DNA from: a virus
IMG/VR virus record: IMGVR_UViG_3300020404_000348
Span: 1 to 43,529 of that record
DNA: 43,529 bases
Strand: one strand, 5' to 3'
This document shows positions 8,570 to 15,387 of the stretch, piece by piece. Each line of letters starts with the position of its first letter. Position 1 is the first letter of the stretch. The notes under the pieces are model-generated. The model ran no database searches. It saw only the letters and a list, made by a program, of their open reading frames with translations, and had not been told where the DNA came from. The translations under genes and the position numbers were made by a program.

Positions 8570-9013
8570 TTAGGGGGCTAGGTAAGTGCGTTTAACTTTT
8601 GATTCGTCAAAGAATTTTTCTGCTAAATGACAGCTTTTTTGCCACTTGTGAGGAATCTTCTCCCACTTCATTACCACTTCAGAAATCCCTACCTGAATGA
8701 TCGCCTTTGCACACTCGTGACAAGTCGGAAGGCCGTAGACAAACATCGTAGAACCATCCAATGAAACTCCGTTGCGTGTTGCGTTGTAGATCGCATTCAC
8801 TTCAGCATGAACAATTCTTTCATACTTTTTTTCTCGATCATCGTAGTATTTTGGATCGTCGTCCATACCTCTTGGGAATCCGTTGTATCCCTGTGAGAGA
8901 ACTTGACCGTGGTTTCCTACGATTATCGCACCTACCTTTTTTGATGGATCTTTGCTCCAAGTGGCGACTTCACCAGCAAGATCATAATATCTGTTTTTCC
9001 ACTGTCCGTTCAT
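8570..9013 (-). CDS. cd: dCMP deaminase
   Basis: A zinc-dependent deoxycytidylate deaminase making dUMP for thymidylate synthesis. From the ATG at 9013 the protein has 147 residues with H69-A-E71 (zinc ligand and catalytic Glu) and P96-T-C98-H-E-C101 (two zinc-binding Cys). An in-frame extension back to 9115 would overlap the CmoA-like gene by about 100 bases. I prefer the start that forms an ATGA junction with the upstream stop, because the protein then begins just before the conserved domain. Together with the serine hydroxymethyltransferase at 10897-12051, which supplies methylene-folate, it feeds a thymidylate synthase that is not in this window. Confidence 0.9.
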   Translation of the reverse strand: MNGQWKNRYYDLAGEVATWSKDPSKKVGAIIVGNHGQVLSQGYNGFPRGMDDDPKYYDDREKKYERIVHAEVNAIYNATRNGVSLDGSTMFVYGLPTCHECAKAIIQVGISEVVMKWEKIPHKWQKSCHLAEKFFDESKVKRTYLAP

Positions 9014-9729
9014 TTCATTGCGATTGCTCCTATAAAGAGATGGTTTTGCCAGAAGGGTTGAATCTTCCTCGAATCGAATCCGGCAGTCTCCAACATTGAA
9101 ATCAATTCTTGCCAAGTGTTAGGCTTCAACATATGTCGAAGAGTCTTTTCCTTATCAAGAATGTCCTTATCTTCAAATGTCTTTCTCTTGTGATCGTAGA
9201 AAGTAAATGTGATCATATCTTGAAGCCTCGAATCAGAAGAAATAGTTTTTTCTGAAAAGATAAATGCACCACCCGACACAAGACTATCGTAGATCTTTTT
9301 CAAGATTCCTTGTCGTTCAGATGGAGGCATAAACTGTAGAGTAAAGAGAGATGTAATCAAAGAATAACTGGATGACTTGAACTTGAAGTTTCGAATGTCC
9401 TCGACGTGAAACTTCGCACGACCCAGTTCTTTTTGTTTAATCTGTTCTTCTCGATTCAACAAACCAGTATGAAACCCACTTGCATACTCAACTCCAACAT
9501 AAAGAGTCTTAGGAGCGAATGAGCGATTCTGTTCCATCATGGCCATGATGGTTTTTCCGGTTGAACAACCAATGTCCAGAACCATTTTGTCTGAATCATT
9601 CTCAACAAAGTATTGAGAGAGATTCACTACATCGTCGTGGAGGTTAGAGTAACCTCGAATCGAATCTTCGATGTGGTTGTCAAACCCTTCTTCTCGATGG
9701 GCAAAGGTAAAATCAGGTGTGTTTTTCAT
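9010..9729 (-). CDS. CmoA-like SAM-dependent enzyme (carboxy-SAM synthase family)
   Basis: The 239-residue protein aligns by eye along its whole length with E. coli CmoA (247). Shared features are GYSN (26-29 here), motif I LDIGCSTG (51-58), DIR (111-113), the hallmark FTLQF-x-x-PSERQ (129-140), GGAFIFSEK (153-161), and DHKR with the following helix and AGF (216-218). CmoA makes carboxy-S-adenosylmethionine from SAM and prephenate; CmoB then uses it for the cmo5U34 wobble modification. The Arg of E. coli CmoA that binds the cofactor carboxylate (R199) has no unambiguous equivalent by eye; K193-E-K195 and R198 are the nearest basic residues. The gene overlaps the C5-methyltransferase by 17 bases and the deaminase by 4, so all three are co-transcribed. 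A plain methyltransferase remains possible. Confidence 0.8.
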   Translation of the reverse strand: MKNTPDFTFAHREEGFDNHIEDSIRGYSNLHDDVVNLSQYFVENDSDKMVLDIGCSTGKTIMAMMEQNRSFAPKTLYVGVEYASGFHTGLLNREEQIKQKELGRAKFHVEDIRNFKFKSSSYSLITSLFTLQFMPPSERQGILKKIYDSLVSGGAFIFSEKTISSDSRLQDMITFTFYDHKRKTFEDKDILDKEKTLRHMLKPNTWQELISMLETAGFDSRKIQPFWQNHLFIGAIAMK

Positions 9730-10864
9730 TGTATATTTTTAGAACATTTTCGTAGACTGCTTCCGCAATCTTTTTCATCATTAGAGGAGGAACCATACGT
9801 CCACAGCGTTCGGCACGTTGATTCCATTTTCCAGTAAGTTTAAAATCATCGGGCAAAGACATAATACGCTTTAATTCGCCTAATGTCAACTTTCTTTTTT
9901 CACTCCAATGAAATGCACCGGCAGTCGTGTCACCACTACCCATGGCTGTTATAGTTGGGGCAGGAACTTCCAGAGAAACTCTCTTGAGATTAAAGTGATG
10001 ACCCTTTGGATGGTAGTCCATACCAGTCAGAACCTTCTTTGGAAAAGTCTCCATCTTAGATCCAGTATCTCTCCAGTAGGCAGTTTTAGAGAACTTGTCT
10101 GTCAAGTATTGAACCTCTTCTTTGTCATAGTCCAGACCAACCAACGCATCTTTCAAAGGAATGACTTCTTTGCTCGGTTCCGGAAACACATGACCGATTG
10201 TCATAAAGTTCAAACCGACTTCGTCCATCACGTCATTACGAATCGCGATAAAGATTACACGAGTCCTTGTTTGAGAAACACCATAGTAACGAGAATCCAG
10301 AACCTCGTAAGAAGGAGAATATCCAATCTCTTCAAAGGTGTTCAGAATACGCTTCAAGTATCCTTTGGCTTCTCCGATAGTCAACCCTTTGACATTTTCC
10401 GCAACAATCACCTTTGGCTGAATGTCCTTTGCGACACGAAGAAACTCAAAGAAAAGATCTTCGATGTTCTCAACGATCTTACCATCAGAATAGTTTTTAG
10501 TTTGCCCCCATCCATCCGAATGACTTCCACCCGAAGAATGGGAAAGTTTTCCGGCAACAGAAAAAGCAGAGCAAGGGGGAGATCCATCAAGAATATCCAA
10601 CTCACCTTCCTTGAGACCAACAAGATCCAAAAAGTCTGAACCCTTCAGTTCTTTGATATCGCCTGGAATGATAGGAGTGTTCGGATAGTTCTGTGCATAA
10701 GTGTTCTGAGCTTCTTCAACAAACTCGTTAATACAAAGAACATTTCCTCCGGCAAGTCGATAACCAGTCGAAGAACCACCACCACCCGCAAAGGTAGATA
10801 TTACATTAAATTTGTTTTGTTTCGATGCCTCAATTACATCTTGTAAATTATAAGATTTATACAT
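9713..10864 (-). CDS. C5-cytosine DNA methyltransferase with altered motif X
   Basis: A 383-residue C5-cytosine MTase with all main motifs in order: motif I FAGGGGSSTGY (25-35), E47 (motif II), motif IV GSPPCSAFS with catalytic C98, motif VI E156-N-V, motif VIII QTRTR (198-202), motif IX around 301-341, and motif X at 354-360. Motif X reads C-G-R356-M-V-P-P where most family members have G-N-(A/S)-V-P-P. In M.MpeI the Asn at this point is N374, and its change to Lys gave carboxymethyl transfer from carboxy-SAM. The overlapping downstream gene encodes a CmoA relative, which makes that cofactor in cells. The target-recognition region (about 205-300) gives no clue to sequence specificity. The product could therefore be 5-methyl- or 5-carboxymethylcytosine. 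No cognate restriction enzyme is evident. Confidence 0.92.
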   Translation of the reverse strand: MYKSYNLQDVIEASKQNKFNVISTFAGGGGSSTGYRLAGGNVLCINEFVEEAQNTYAQNYPNTPIIPGDIKELKGSDFLDLVGLKEGELDILDGSPPCSAFSVAGKLSHSSGGSHSDGWGQTKNYSDGKIVENIEDLFFEFLRVAKDIQPKVIVAENVKGLTIGEAKGYLKRILNTFEEIGYSPSYEVLDSRYYGVSQTRTRVIFIAIRNDVMDEVGLNFMTIGHVFPEPSKEVIPLKDALVGLDYDKEEVQYLTDKFSKTAYWRDTGSKMETFPKKVLTGMDYHPKGHHFNLKRVSLEVPAPTITAMGSGDTTAGAFHWSEKRKLTLGELKRIMSLPDDFKLTGKWNQRAERCGRMVPPLMMKKIAEAVYENVLKIYNEKHT

Positions 10865-10871
10865 TTATACT

Positions 10872-10900
10872 ACTATGTACTATTTTCACCTATTTGTCAA
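10872..10900 (-). promoter_or_regulatory. Sigma70-like promoter of the C5-methyltransferase gene
   Basis: Perfect -35 TTGACA (10895-10900), 17 bases, weak -10 CATAGT (10872-10877), then 7 bases to the ATG at 10864. The -35 overlaps the end of the serine hydroxymethyltransferase gene. No Shine-Dalgarno sequence lies between -10 and ATG. Confidence 0.6.
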
Positions 10901-12051
10901 CACAATATATCAGAAATTTTATTCGCGAGATTCTCGAACCATTCAGTATCTCCGCCGTGTCGAGTCGTTTCAGCGGCAGTACCAATTCGTATTCCGCTCG
11001 TCTCGGTGAATGCTCTTGGATCGTTTGGAATCCCATTCTTGTTGACTGTGATACCATTCTCTTCAAGAAGATCAGCGGCTTCACGTCCACTGTACTTACT
11101 CTTAGATAGATTCAACAAAAGGATGTGACTGTCTGTTCCATCCGTTTGAATTTTGATACCTCGTTTCCGAAAGATCTTTCCCATCGCCTGTGCGTTTTCA
11201 ACGACATTCAACGCATAGGTTTCAAACTCCGGTTTCAGCGCCTCGCGGAAACATTGTGCCTTTGCCGCAATGATATGCATCAGTGGGCCACCTTGAGTGC
11301 CGGGGAAAACGGCGCTGTTGATTCTTCGAGTGTAATCTTTCTTGTTCCACAAAATGATCCCACCTCGTGGCCCTCGAAGAGTCTTGTGAGTTGTTGAAGT
11401 GACTACATCTGCATAAGGAAATGGAGTCTCGTAAGCGGATCCTGCAATCAATCCAGAATAGTGTGCGATGTCTGCGAGAAGATACGCTCCACACTTTTGT
11501 GCGATTTCGTAGAACCGCGAAAATTCAATTTGTCTTGGATAAGCACTCGCTCCCGCAACAATCATTTTTGGTTTTATTGATAGGGCTTGTTCCTCGATTT
11601 CTTCGTAATCCAACATACCTTCATCATCCACACCATAGGAATATGAGTGGTAAATTTTACCGGATATGTTCGGCGGACTTCCATGCGATAGATGCCCACC
11701 TGAAGCAAGATCCATTCCAAGAATGATATCGCCAGGTTTTAGAAATGCTTGATATACGGCGGTATTCGCATTGGCGCCTGAGTGTGGTTGGACATTTGCA
11801 TACTTACAACCAAAGAGAGACTTCACCGTTTCGATGGCCAGATCCTCGATCTCGTCCATATGATCACAACCGTTATAGTAGCGCTTCTTTGGATATCCCT
11901 CGGCGTACTTATTTGTGAAGACACTTCCGCAAAACCACATTACGGCCTCGCTTGCGAAGTTCTCACTTGCGATCAGTTCAATGGTTTTGTGCTGACGAAC
12001 CTGTTCGTTTTGTAAAATTCTTAGAACGTCTCTGTCTGGTTCTATGCTCAT
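10897..12051 (-). CDS. glyA: Serine hydroxymethyltransferase
   Basis: A 384-residue PLP enzyme converting serine and tetrahydrofolate to glycine and methylene-tetrahydrofolate. Hallmarks are IELIASENF (24-32), NKYAEGYPKKRYYNGC (47-62), SGANAN (91-96), DIAHYSGLIA (194-203) and the PLP-lysine K223 in TSTTHKTLRGPRGG. All key residues appear intact, so it should be active; it is slightly shorter than the usual 410-430 residues. It starts in an ATGA overlap with the upstream methyltransferase. The most economical role is supply of one-carbon units for thymidylate (and possibly glycine) during DNA synthesis. A link to DNA base modification is possible because methyltransferases flank it on both sides. 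This is a bacterial metabolic gene, unusual in T4-like phages. Confidence 0.95.
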   Translation of the reverse strand: MSIEPDRDVLRILQNEQVRQHKTIELIASENFASEAVMWFCGSVFTNKYAEGYPKKRYYNGCDHMDEIEDLAIETVKSLFGCKYANVQPHSGANANTAVYQAFLKPGDIILGMDLASGGHLSHGSPPNISGKIYHSYSYGVDDEGMLDYEEIEEQALSIKPKMIVAGASAYPRQIEFSRFYEIAQKCGAYLLADIAHYSGLIAGSAYETPFPYADVVTSTTHKTLRGPRGGIILWNKKDYTRRINSAVFPGTQGGPLMHIIAAKAQCFREALKPEFETYALNVVENAQAMGKIFRKRGIKIQTDGTDSHILLLNLSKSKYSGREAADLLEENGITVNKNGIPNDPRAFTETSGIRIGTAAETTRHGGDTEWFENLANKISDILC

Positions 12052-12905
12052 AGTTTTTCTTCTCCTGCAATTTCGTGATTCATATTAGTGTTCTGCCAAG
12101 AAATGATTCTCTCCTTGGCCGTGTTGAAAATTTCGGTGTCGCGTTCGATTCCTATGAACTTTCGTCCACTTCGAAGACAGGCAATCGCAGTTGACCCACT
12201 ACCCATTGAGAAGTCGAGTACAGTTTCGCCTTCGCGGGTGTATGTTCTCACCAGATATTCGAGTAGATCGACGGGTTTTTGTGATGAGTGAATTCGACAC
12301 TTAGGATCGACTACGGCGAAATCAAGAGTTGTCTTTGGATATCGCGTAGTAACACCGCCTGCGTAGTCTCTTTTGTTTGTCCCATGCCATAACTGTCCAA
12401 CACTACTTCCCTTGGCGGATTGCGTCGGTTTGTGACCTTCGCTCATCTGTGGATAATAGCGGCCGGGCTTACGATAGAACACGTTGATTTCTTCATGGGC
12501 CCGGAGCGGTTGTCGCTTCGCGTGAAAGAAGTTCGTGGCTATATTTTTCGTCCATATCCAACTATATTTGTGGTTCTGGATCTGGCTTGCAATCAGCGGG
12601 TGCGTGAATGGATTCGCGGAGTGTAGAGCGATCACTCCATCCTCGTCCAAGGAATTCCATAGAAGCGGCCACAACACCGGCCAATCGAGATGTTGATCCC
12701 AGTGACAAGCGGTTGACCCAAACGGCGGATCGGTTATAACGGCATCGGTCTTTATTTCTCGAATCACATCCATACAATCTGCGTTGTAGAGCGTAACACA
12801 AGATGGAATTTTCTCATTCTTATTACCGAAAATTTTGTCCCAGTTTTGCTGCATTTGTGCATCGGGAATCTGTTCCAACCGTCTTTTGCTTCCCTTGCCA
12901 TTCAT
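12048..12905 (-). CDS. DNA methyltransferase, beta-class amino-MTase (N6-adenine or N4-cytosine)
   Basis: A 285-residue amino-methyltransferase in which the catalytic motif IV D59-P-P-F comes first and the SAM-binding motif I DFSMGSGST (231-239) near the C-terminus, the circular order of the beta class. Other expected parts are QKPVDLLEYL (209-218) and FIGIERD (motif II-like). A DPPF/Y motif is more usual for N6-adenine, but N4-cytosine is not excluded. A basic N-terminus (MNGKGSKRR) may touch DNA. It lies two bases after a small gene, overlaps the serine hydroxymethyltransferase start, and is transcribed from the promoter at 13288-13342. It is probably a solitary methylase that protects phage DNA. 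Confidence 0.9.
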   Translation of the reverse strand: MNGKGSKRRLEQIPDAQMQQNWDKIFGNKNEKIPSCVTLYNADCMDVIREIKTDAVITDPPFGSTACHWDQHLDWPVLWPLLWNSLDEDGVIALHSANPFTHPLIASQIQNHKYSWIWTKNIATNFFHAKRQPLRAHEEINVFYRKPGRYYPQMSEGHKPTQSAKGSSVGQLWHGTNKRDYAGGVTTRYPKTTLDFAVVDPKCRIHSSQKPVDLLEYLVRTYTREGETVLDFSMGSGSTAIACLRSGRKFIGIERDTEIFNTAKERIISWQNTNMNHEIAGEEKL

Positions 12906-12907
12906 AC

Positions 12908-13258
12908 TTATTTAGCAGGGAAAACATCGATTGAAATGTAATGACTGACATGAAAGTAATCTGTCATAGCATCACTCTCATTGAAGTAATCCTTTCCATA
13001 CATCGCCGCAGTCAACTCATCGAACAACTTGGTGATCTCTGGAGAGAAATTATTGTAGTGATAAGGATTGATCGACAATCCCCACTCTCTCTTGAAGTCG
13101 TCCATGTGACTCTCAAAGAGACCGCGAACGTCCTTGATTTTCAGAGCAAGGGTCGAATAATTTCGAACCGACAACGATCCCTTAAGACCGTACTTTTTAA
13201 GGATTTTCTTGATAGCAGGAGCTCTCTCTGCTTTTCGTTCTTTATTCATGTGTGCCAT
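12908..13258 (-). CDS. Hypothetical early protein, resembles LPD29-type domain
   Basis: A 116-residue protein. The N-terminal half (ERAPAIKKILKKYGLKGSLSVR and a following KI stretch) looks like a small domain that I associate with phage and mobile-element proteins of the LPD29 type, usually of unknown function. The C-terminal half has a Tyr/Asp/His-rich segment ending in ISIDVF. It is the first gene of the unit that contains the amino-methyltransferase and serine hydroxymethyltransferase. Unlike its neighbours it has a real leader with a ribosome binding site (AGGAAAT) 5 bases before the ATG. Function not assigned. Confidence 0.7.
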   Translation of the reverse strand: MAHMNKERKAERAPAIKKILKKYGLKGSLSVRNYSTLALKIKDVRGLFESHMDDFKREWGLSINPYHYNNFSPEITKLFDELTAAMYGKDYFNESDAMTDYFHVSHYISIDVFPAK

Positions 13259-13287
13259 AATTATTTCCTATCTCAGTTTCTATTATT

Positions 13288-13342
13288 ACTCTAAACCAAT
13301 TTTGTTGAATGTCAACCCTATTTTTGTTAATTATTTGTAAAA
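13288..13342 (-). promoter_or_regulatory. Middle-type promoter with TTTTACA direct repeat
   Basis: TTTTACA (13336-13342), an 11-base step to the variant ATTAACA (13325-13331), 9 bases, -35 TTGACA (13310-13315), 16 bases, -10 TAGAGT (13288-13293). It overlaps the 3' end of the preceding gene. Leader of about 23-24 bases to the ATG at 13258. The -35 to -10 part is nearly the same as that at 13808-13835. Confidence 0.7.
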
Positions 13343-13551
13343 GAGTGGTCAGCCACCGTAAGACGATATTCCTCGACGGGATTGTCACCTTCGTCTTGTC
13401 GAAGAGACTCGATCATCGCAACCGCCTGATCCTTCGTAGTAAACGACCACATAAGAGACCAATCGAAATTTCGGGTTTCGTCCGGTCTTTTTACAAATCG
13501 TGATTCGATTCGGAAATCAAGCGGAGTATTTTCGTAAACGTTCATTGCCAT
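13327..13551 (-). CDS. Hypothetical small protein (74 aa)
   Basis: The open frame extends upstream to 13791, but the extra part overlaps the gene at 13568-13801 in another frame and is rich in Ser, Arg and Thr like shadow translations. The real product starts at 13551 (MAMNVYENTP) or at the second Met, 13545. The short protein has a pattern of beta-strand, acidic helix (KDQAVAMIESLRQDEGD) and strand (EEYRLTVAD) but no family I can name. It follows the 77-residue gene and shares its promoter. Its last codons overlap the TTTTACA repeats of the next promoter. Confidence 0.65.
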   Translation of the reverse strand: MAMNVYENTPLDFRIESRFVKRPDETRNFDWSLMWSFTTKDQAVAMIESLRQDEGDNPVEEYRLTVADHSFTNN

Positions 13552-13567
13552 AATTTTTATCTCTAAT

Positions 13568-13801
13568 TTAAGAAGTGGGGCCCCAAGGGCCAATCGTAGA
13601 ACCAGCGCCCTTGAAGAAGTTGACGACCGCAACTGCCTTTTCGAGAGGATGTTCGTAGTGGATGGTGTAACCATCAGAGTAAATAACCGCATCTTCGGTA
13701 AGACTGATCGTGCCGTGATCTTTTCCGTCAGGCCCGAAGACCTTTGCGGAATGTCCAACGTAACCTGCGAGGCGTTTTCTTTCTTCTTCAATCGTGATCA
13801 T
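13568..13801 (-). CDS. Hypothetical small early protein (77 aa)
   Basis: Starts at the ATG at 13801, exactly 6 bases after a -10 box, so its mRNA is predicted to be leaderless. The N-terminus is a charged helix (ITIEEERKRLAGYVG), followed by beta-like segments containing GPDGKDHGT and a Gly/Pro-rich end. I recognise no family. By class of promoter it is a middle gene. The overlapping long frame at 13327-13791 is not the coding one here, because only this frame has a start placed on the promoter. Confidence 0.7.
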   Translation of the reverse strand: MITIEEERKRLAGYVGHSAKVFGPDGKDHGTISLTEDAVIYSDGYTIHYEHPLEKAVAVVNFFKGAGSTIGPWGPTS

Positions 13802-13807
13802 GTCTAT

Positions 13808-13862
13808 ACTCTAAACTAATTTTATTGGATGTCAACCCTATTTTTGTAAAAAACTTGTAAAT
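13808..13862 (-). promoter_or_regulatory. Middle-type promoter with TTTTACA direct repeat, leaderless start
   Basis: ATTTACA (13856-13862), an 11-base step to TTTTACA (13845-13851), 9 bases, -35 TTGACA (13830-13835), 16 bases, -10 TAGAGT (13808-13813), 6 bases, ATG at 13801. No ribosome binding site can fit. Confidence 0.75.
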
Positions 13863-13865
13863 GCT

Positions 13866-14120
13866 TTACCAGAACCGACCGTACTTGTGTGTCGCTTTAG
13901 GGCGAAGTTCTGGAGGAATCTCGAAGACAATTTCATCGAAGTATTGATAAAACTTTTCCTCATCACGCTTGTAAGAAGGAACATCTCCAAGGACTTCGGT
14001 GTAGGCATCGGCATCGATGAAATTCCAGTTGAAAGAACCGTCTTCTAAACGATTTTCTGGAAGTTTGATGGCGGCAACAATCGCCTCTTTAACTGTTTCT
14101 TTAGTAACTCTCTTAATCAT
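13866..14120 (-). CDS. Hypothetical small early protein (84 aa)
   Basis: ATG at 14120, 6 bases after the -10 TAGAGT, predicted leaderless. The protein begins with a basic amphipathic helix (IKRVTKETVKEAIVAAIKLP) and continues with an acidic aromatic part (FIDADAYTEVLGDVP, then KFYQYFDEIVFEIP). I recognise no family. Its size, single promoter and position among other small genes fit a host-directed or regulatory early/middle protein, but nothing in the sequence proves this. Confidence 0.7.
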   Translation of the reverse strand: MIKRVTKETVKEAIVAAIKLPENRLEDGSFNWNFIDADAYTEVLGDVPSYKRDEEKFYQYFDEIVFEIPPELRPKATHKYGRFW

Positions 14121-14126
14121 GTCTAT

Positions 14127-14182
14127 ACTCTACACTATCCTATACAGAAGTCAAGAGCTGACATGGTAAAAAAAATGTAAAA
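14127..14182 (-). promoter_or_regulatory. Middle-type promoter with TTTTACA direct repeat, leaderless start
   Basis: TTTTACA (14176-14182), an 11-base step to TTTTACC (14165-14171), 10 bases, -35 TTGACT (14149-14154), 16 bases, -10 TAGAGT (14127-14132), 6 bases, ATG at 14120. Confidence 0.75.
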
Positions 14183-14185
14183 GAT

Positions 14186-15115
14186 TCACTGAGAAAGAGC
14201 GTAGGAAATCGCCCTTCCGGCTTCCATTGTCATCGGTCTTTGTTTGTACCAATTGCCTGTCTCAAGGTCGATCTCCTTGCAGAGACGAGAAACTTCCTCT
14301 GGAGTGATCGGATACTTGGACTTGATCGCATTTGACGCGATTGAGACCATGATCTGATACATCTTTGAGTACCATCCTGTCTCGGTGATTGTCCGGTATT
14401 CAGCGATCATCCTCTTGTTGACAAAGGGGCAGTCTCGATAGGTAGACCAAACAATGTTGGTATTTGTCAACTGATTCTTACGATGCTCCTCAAGTTCCTT
14501 TCTCATATGTTCTGGAATGGAATCAAGGAAACTGTTGCGGAATCCTTCGACATACTCGTGTTTCTCCATCAACTCTTTAGGATTCAGAAAGTCTTTTTTG
14601 TTGGTAAAGATGAAATTGTTGGCGTTCGGATACTGAGCCGGAACATAGTACATTCGACTCAAGTCTTTGGTTTGTTTGTCACCCAGAGAATTGAACTCGG
14701 TGTTGAGGGCAAACCAGAAATGACGAATCTTATCGGAAGGTACAACATCCGTAAGAGGCAGAACAATTCGAAACTTTGGTTTCTCTTTCGTGCTGGATGC
14801 AGATGAGTAACAGATGAAGTAGTGGTCTTCAAAGACTCTTAACGCATCCTCAAACGTTGAGTCGTACTCATCCACATCCAGCGCGGCCCAACGGTTCCAT
14901 TGGATTACGTTGGTGTTCTTTCGCGTTGTGTTACTTTCGTAAGACGCCGGACTAATCAGAGGAGAACCTTGGCGGAAGTCGCCCTTCTTTGGTTTGTATC
15001 CTGGCTGTTTACTAAGATCGTAGAGAAGTCCCTCAAACTTCTCAAACGAATCAAAAGACATAGACTTATTAGTCTTGTTGTCAAAAATGGATTTAAATAA
15101 TGTTAGGGAGTACAC
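14186..15115 (-). CDS. Archaeo-eukaryotic primase-like (AEP/VirE-N type) protein
   Basis: A 309-residue protein whose first half has the layout of the archaeo-eukaryotic primase/PrimPol superfamily. The signs are a D80-V-D82 metal motif in RWAALDVDEYD, then CYSSASST (about 102-109) where the family has its S-x-H-type motif, K114-F-R116-I-V-L-P, and D151-L-S-R-M-Y-Y where related proteins have a DxxR-type third motif. The second half is helical, like a primase C-terminal or helicase-contact domain. The start is GTG at 15115, overlapping the upstream gene by 13 bases. T4-like phages normally prime with gp61, so this would be an additional primase-polymerase or a catalytically altered relative (the His of motif 2 seems absent). 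Assignment by motif layout only. Confidence 0.6.
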   Translation of the reverse strand: MYSLTLFKSIFDNKTNKSMSFDSFEKFEGLLYDLSKQPGYKPKKGDFRQGSPLISPASYESNTTRKNTNVIQWNRWAALDVDEYDSTFEDALRVFEDHYFICYSSASSTKEKPKFRIVLPLTDVVPSDKIRHFWFALNTEFNSLGDKQTKDLSRMYYVPAQYPNANNFIFTNKKDFLNPKELMEKHEYVEGFRNSFLDSIPEHMRKELEEHRKNQLTNTNIVWSTYRDCPFVNKRMIAEYRTITETGWYSKMYQIMVSIASNAIKSKYPITPEEVSRLCKEIDLETGNWYKQRPMTMEAGRAISYALSQ

Positions 15116-15387
15116 GTTCTCAGATGTTTCAAAGCATTGATTATTCTTTTTGGATATTCACCAATATAACATCCCGCAGTCAAATCGTCAAGACTAATCA
15201 GATGTTTATGAAAATGTTTGATGTTTTTCCACTCGTCGATCATTCTTCGAGCAATGCTATCATAATAAAAATCAGTGAAGATTGGATCACTTTCTTCGTA
15301 ATACGCATAAGACGCCATCAGATACCAAGGCACCATCAAGTTCTTATCTTCTTCGATGTATGTTGTGGCTGTTCCTTCGTAGTTCAA
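15103..15387 (-). CDS. LigA-like N-terminal (Ia-type) domain protein
   Basis: A 94-residue protein whose centre, YAYYEESDPIFTDFYYDSI (27-45), matches the NAD+-dependent DNA ligase subdomain Ia pattern YY...P..sD..YD, the part of LigA that grips the nicotinamide mononucleotide of NAD+. No adenylation domain (no KxDG), OB fold, zinc finger or HhH region follows, so it cannot be a ligase by itself. It sits between the staphylococcal-type nuclease and the primase-like gene with overlaps at both ends. It could be an NAD+-binding or protein-interaction module, or a relic. Similar stand-alone fragments occur in other T4-like marine phages as far as I recall. Confidence 0.6.
   Translation of the reverse strand: MNYEGTATTYIEEDKNLMVPWYLMASYAYYEESDPIFTDFYYDSIARRMIDEWKNIKHFHKHLISLDDLTAGCYIGEYPKRIINALKHLRTCTP

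Noticed and set aside
9014-9115. Extended N-terminus of dCMP deaminase
   Set aside because: It would overlap the CmoA-like gene by about 100 bases; the ATG at 9013 gives a usual ATGA junction and a complete deaminase domain.
13552-13791. N-terminal extension of the 74-residue gene back to 13791
   Set aside because: The extra codons overlap the 77-residue gene that starts on a promoter, and the extension has shadow-like Ser/Arg/Thr composition.
15103-15387. Calling the LigA-like gene a DNA ligase or a broken ligase pseudogene
   Set aside because: Only the Ia-like part is present, the frame is clean with translational overlaps on both sides, and no remnants of other ligase domains lie nearby.
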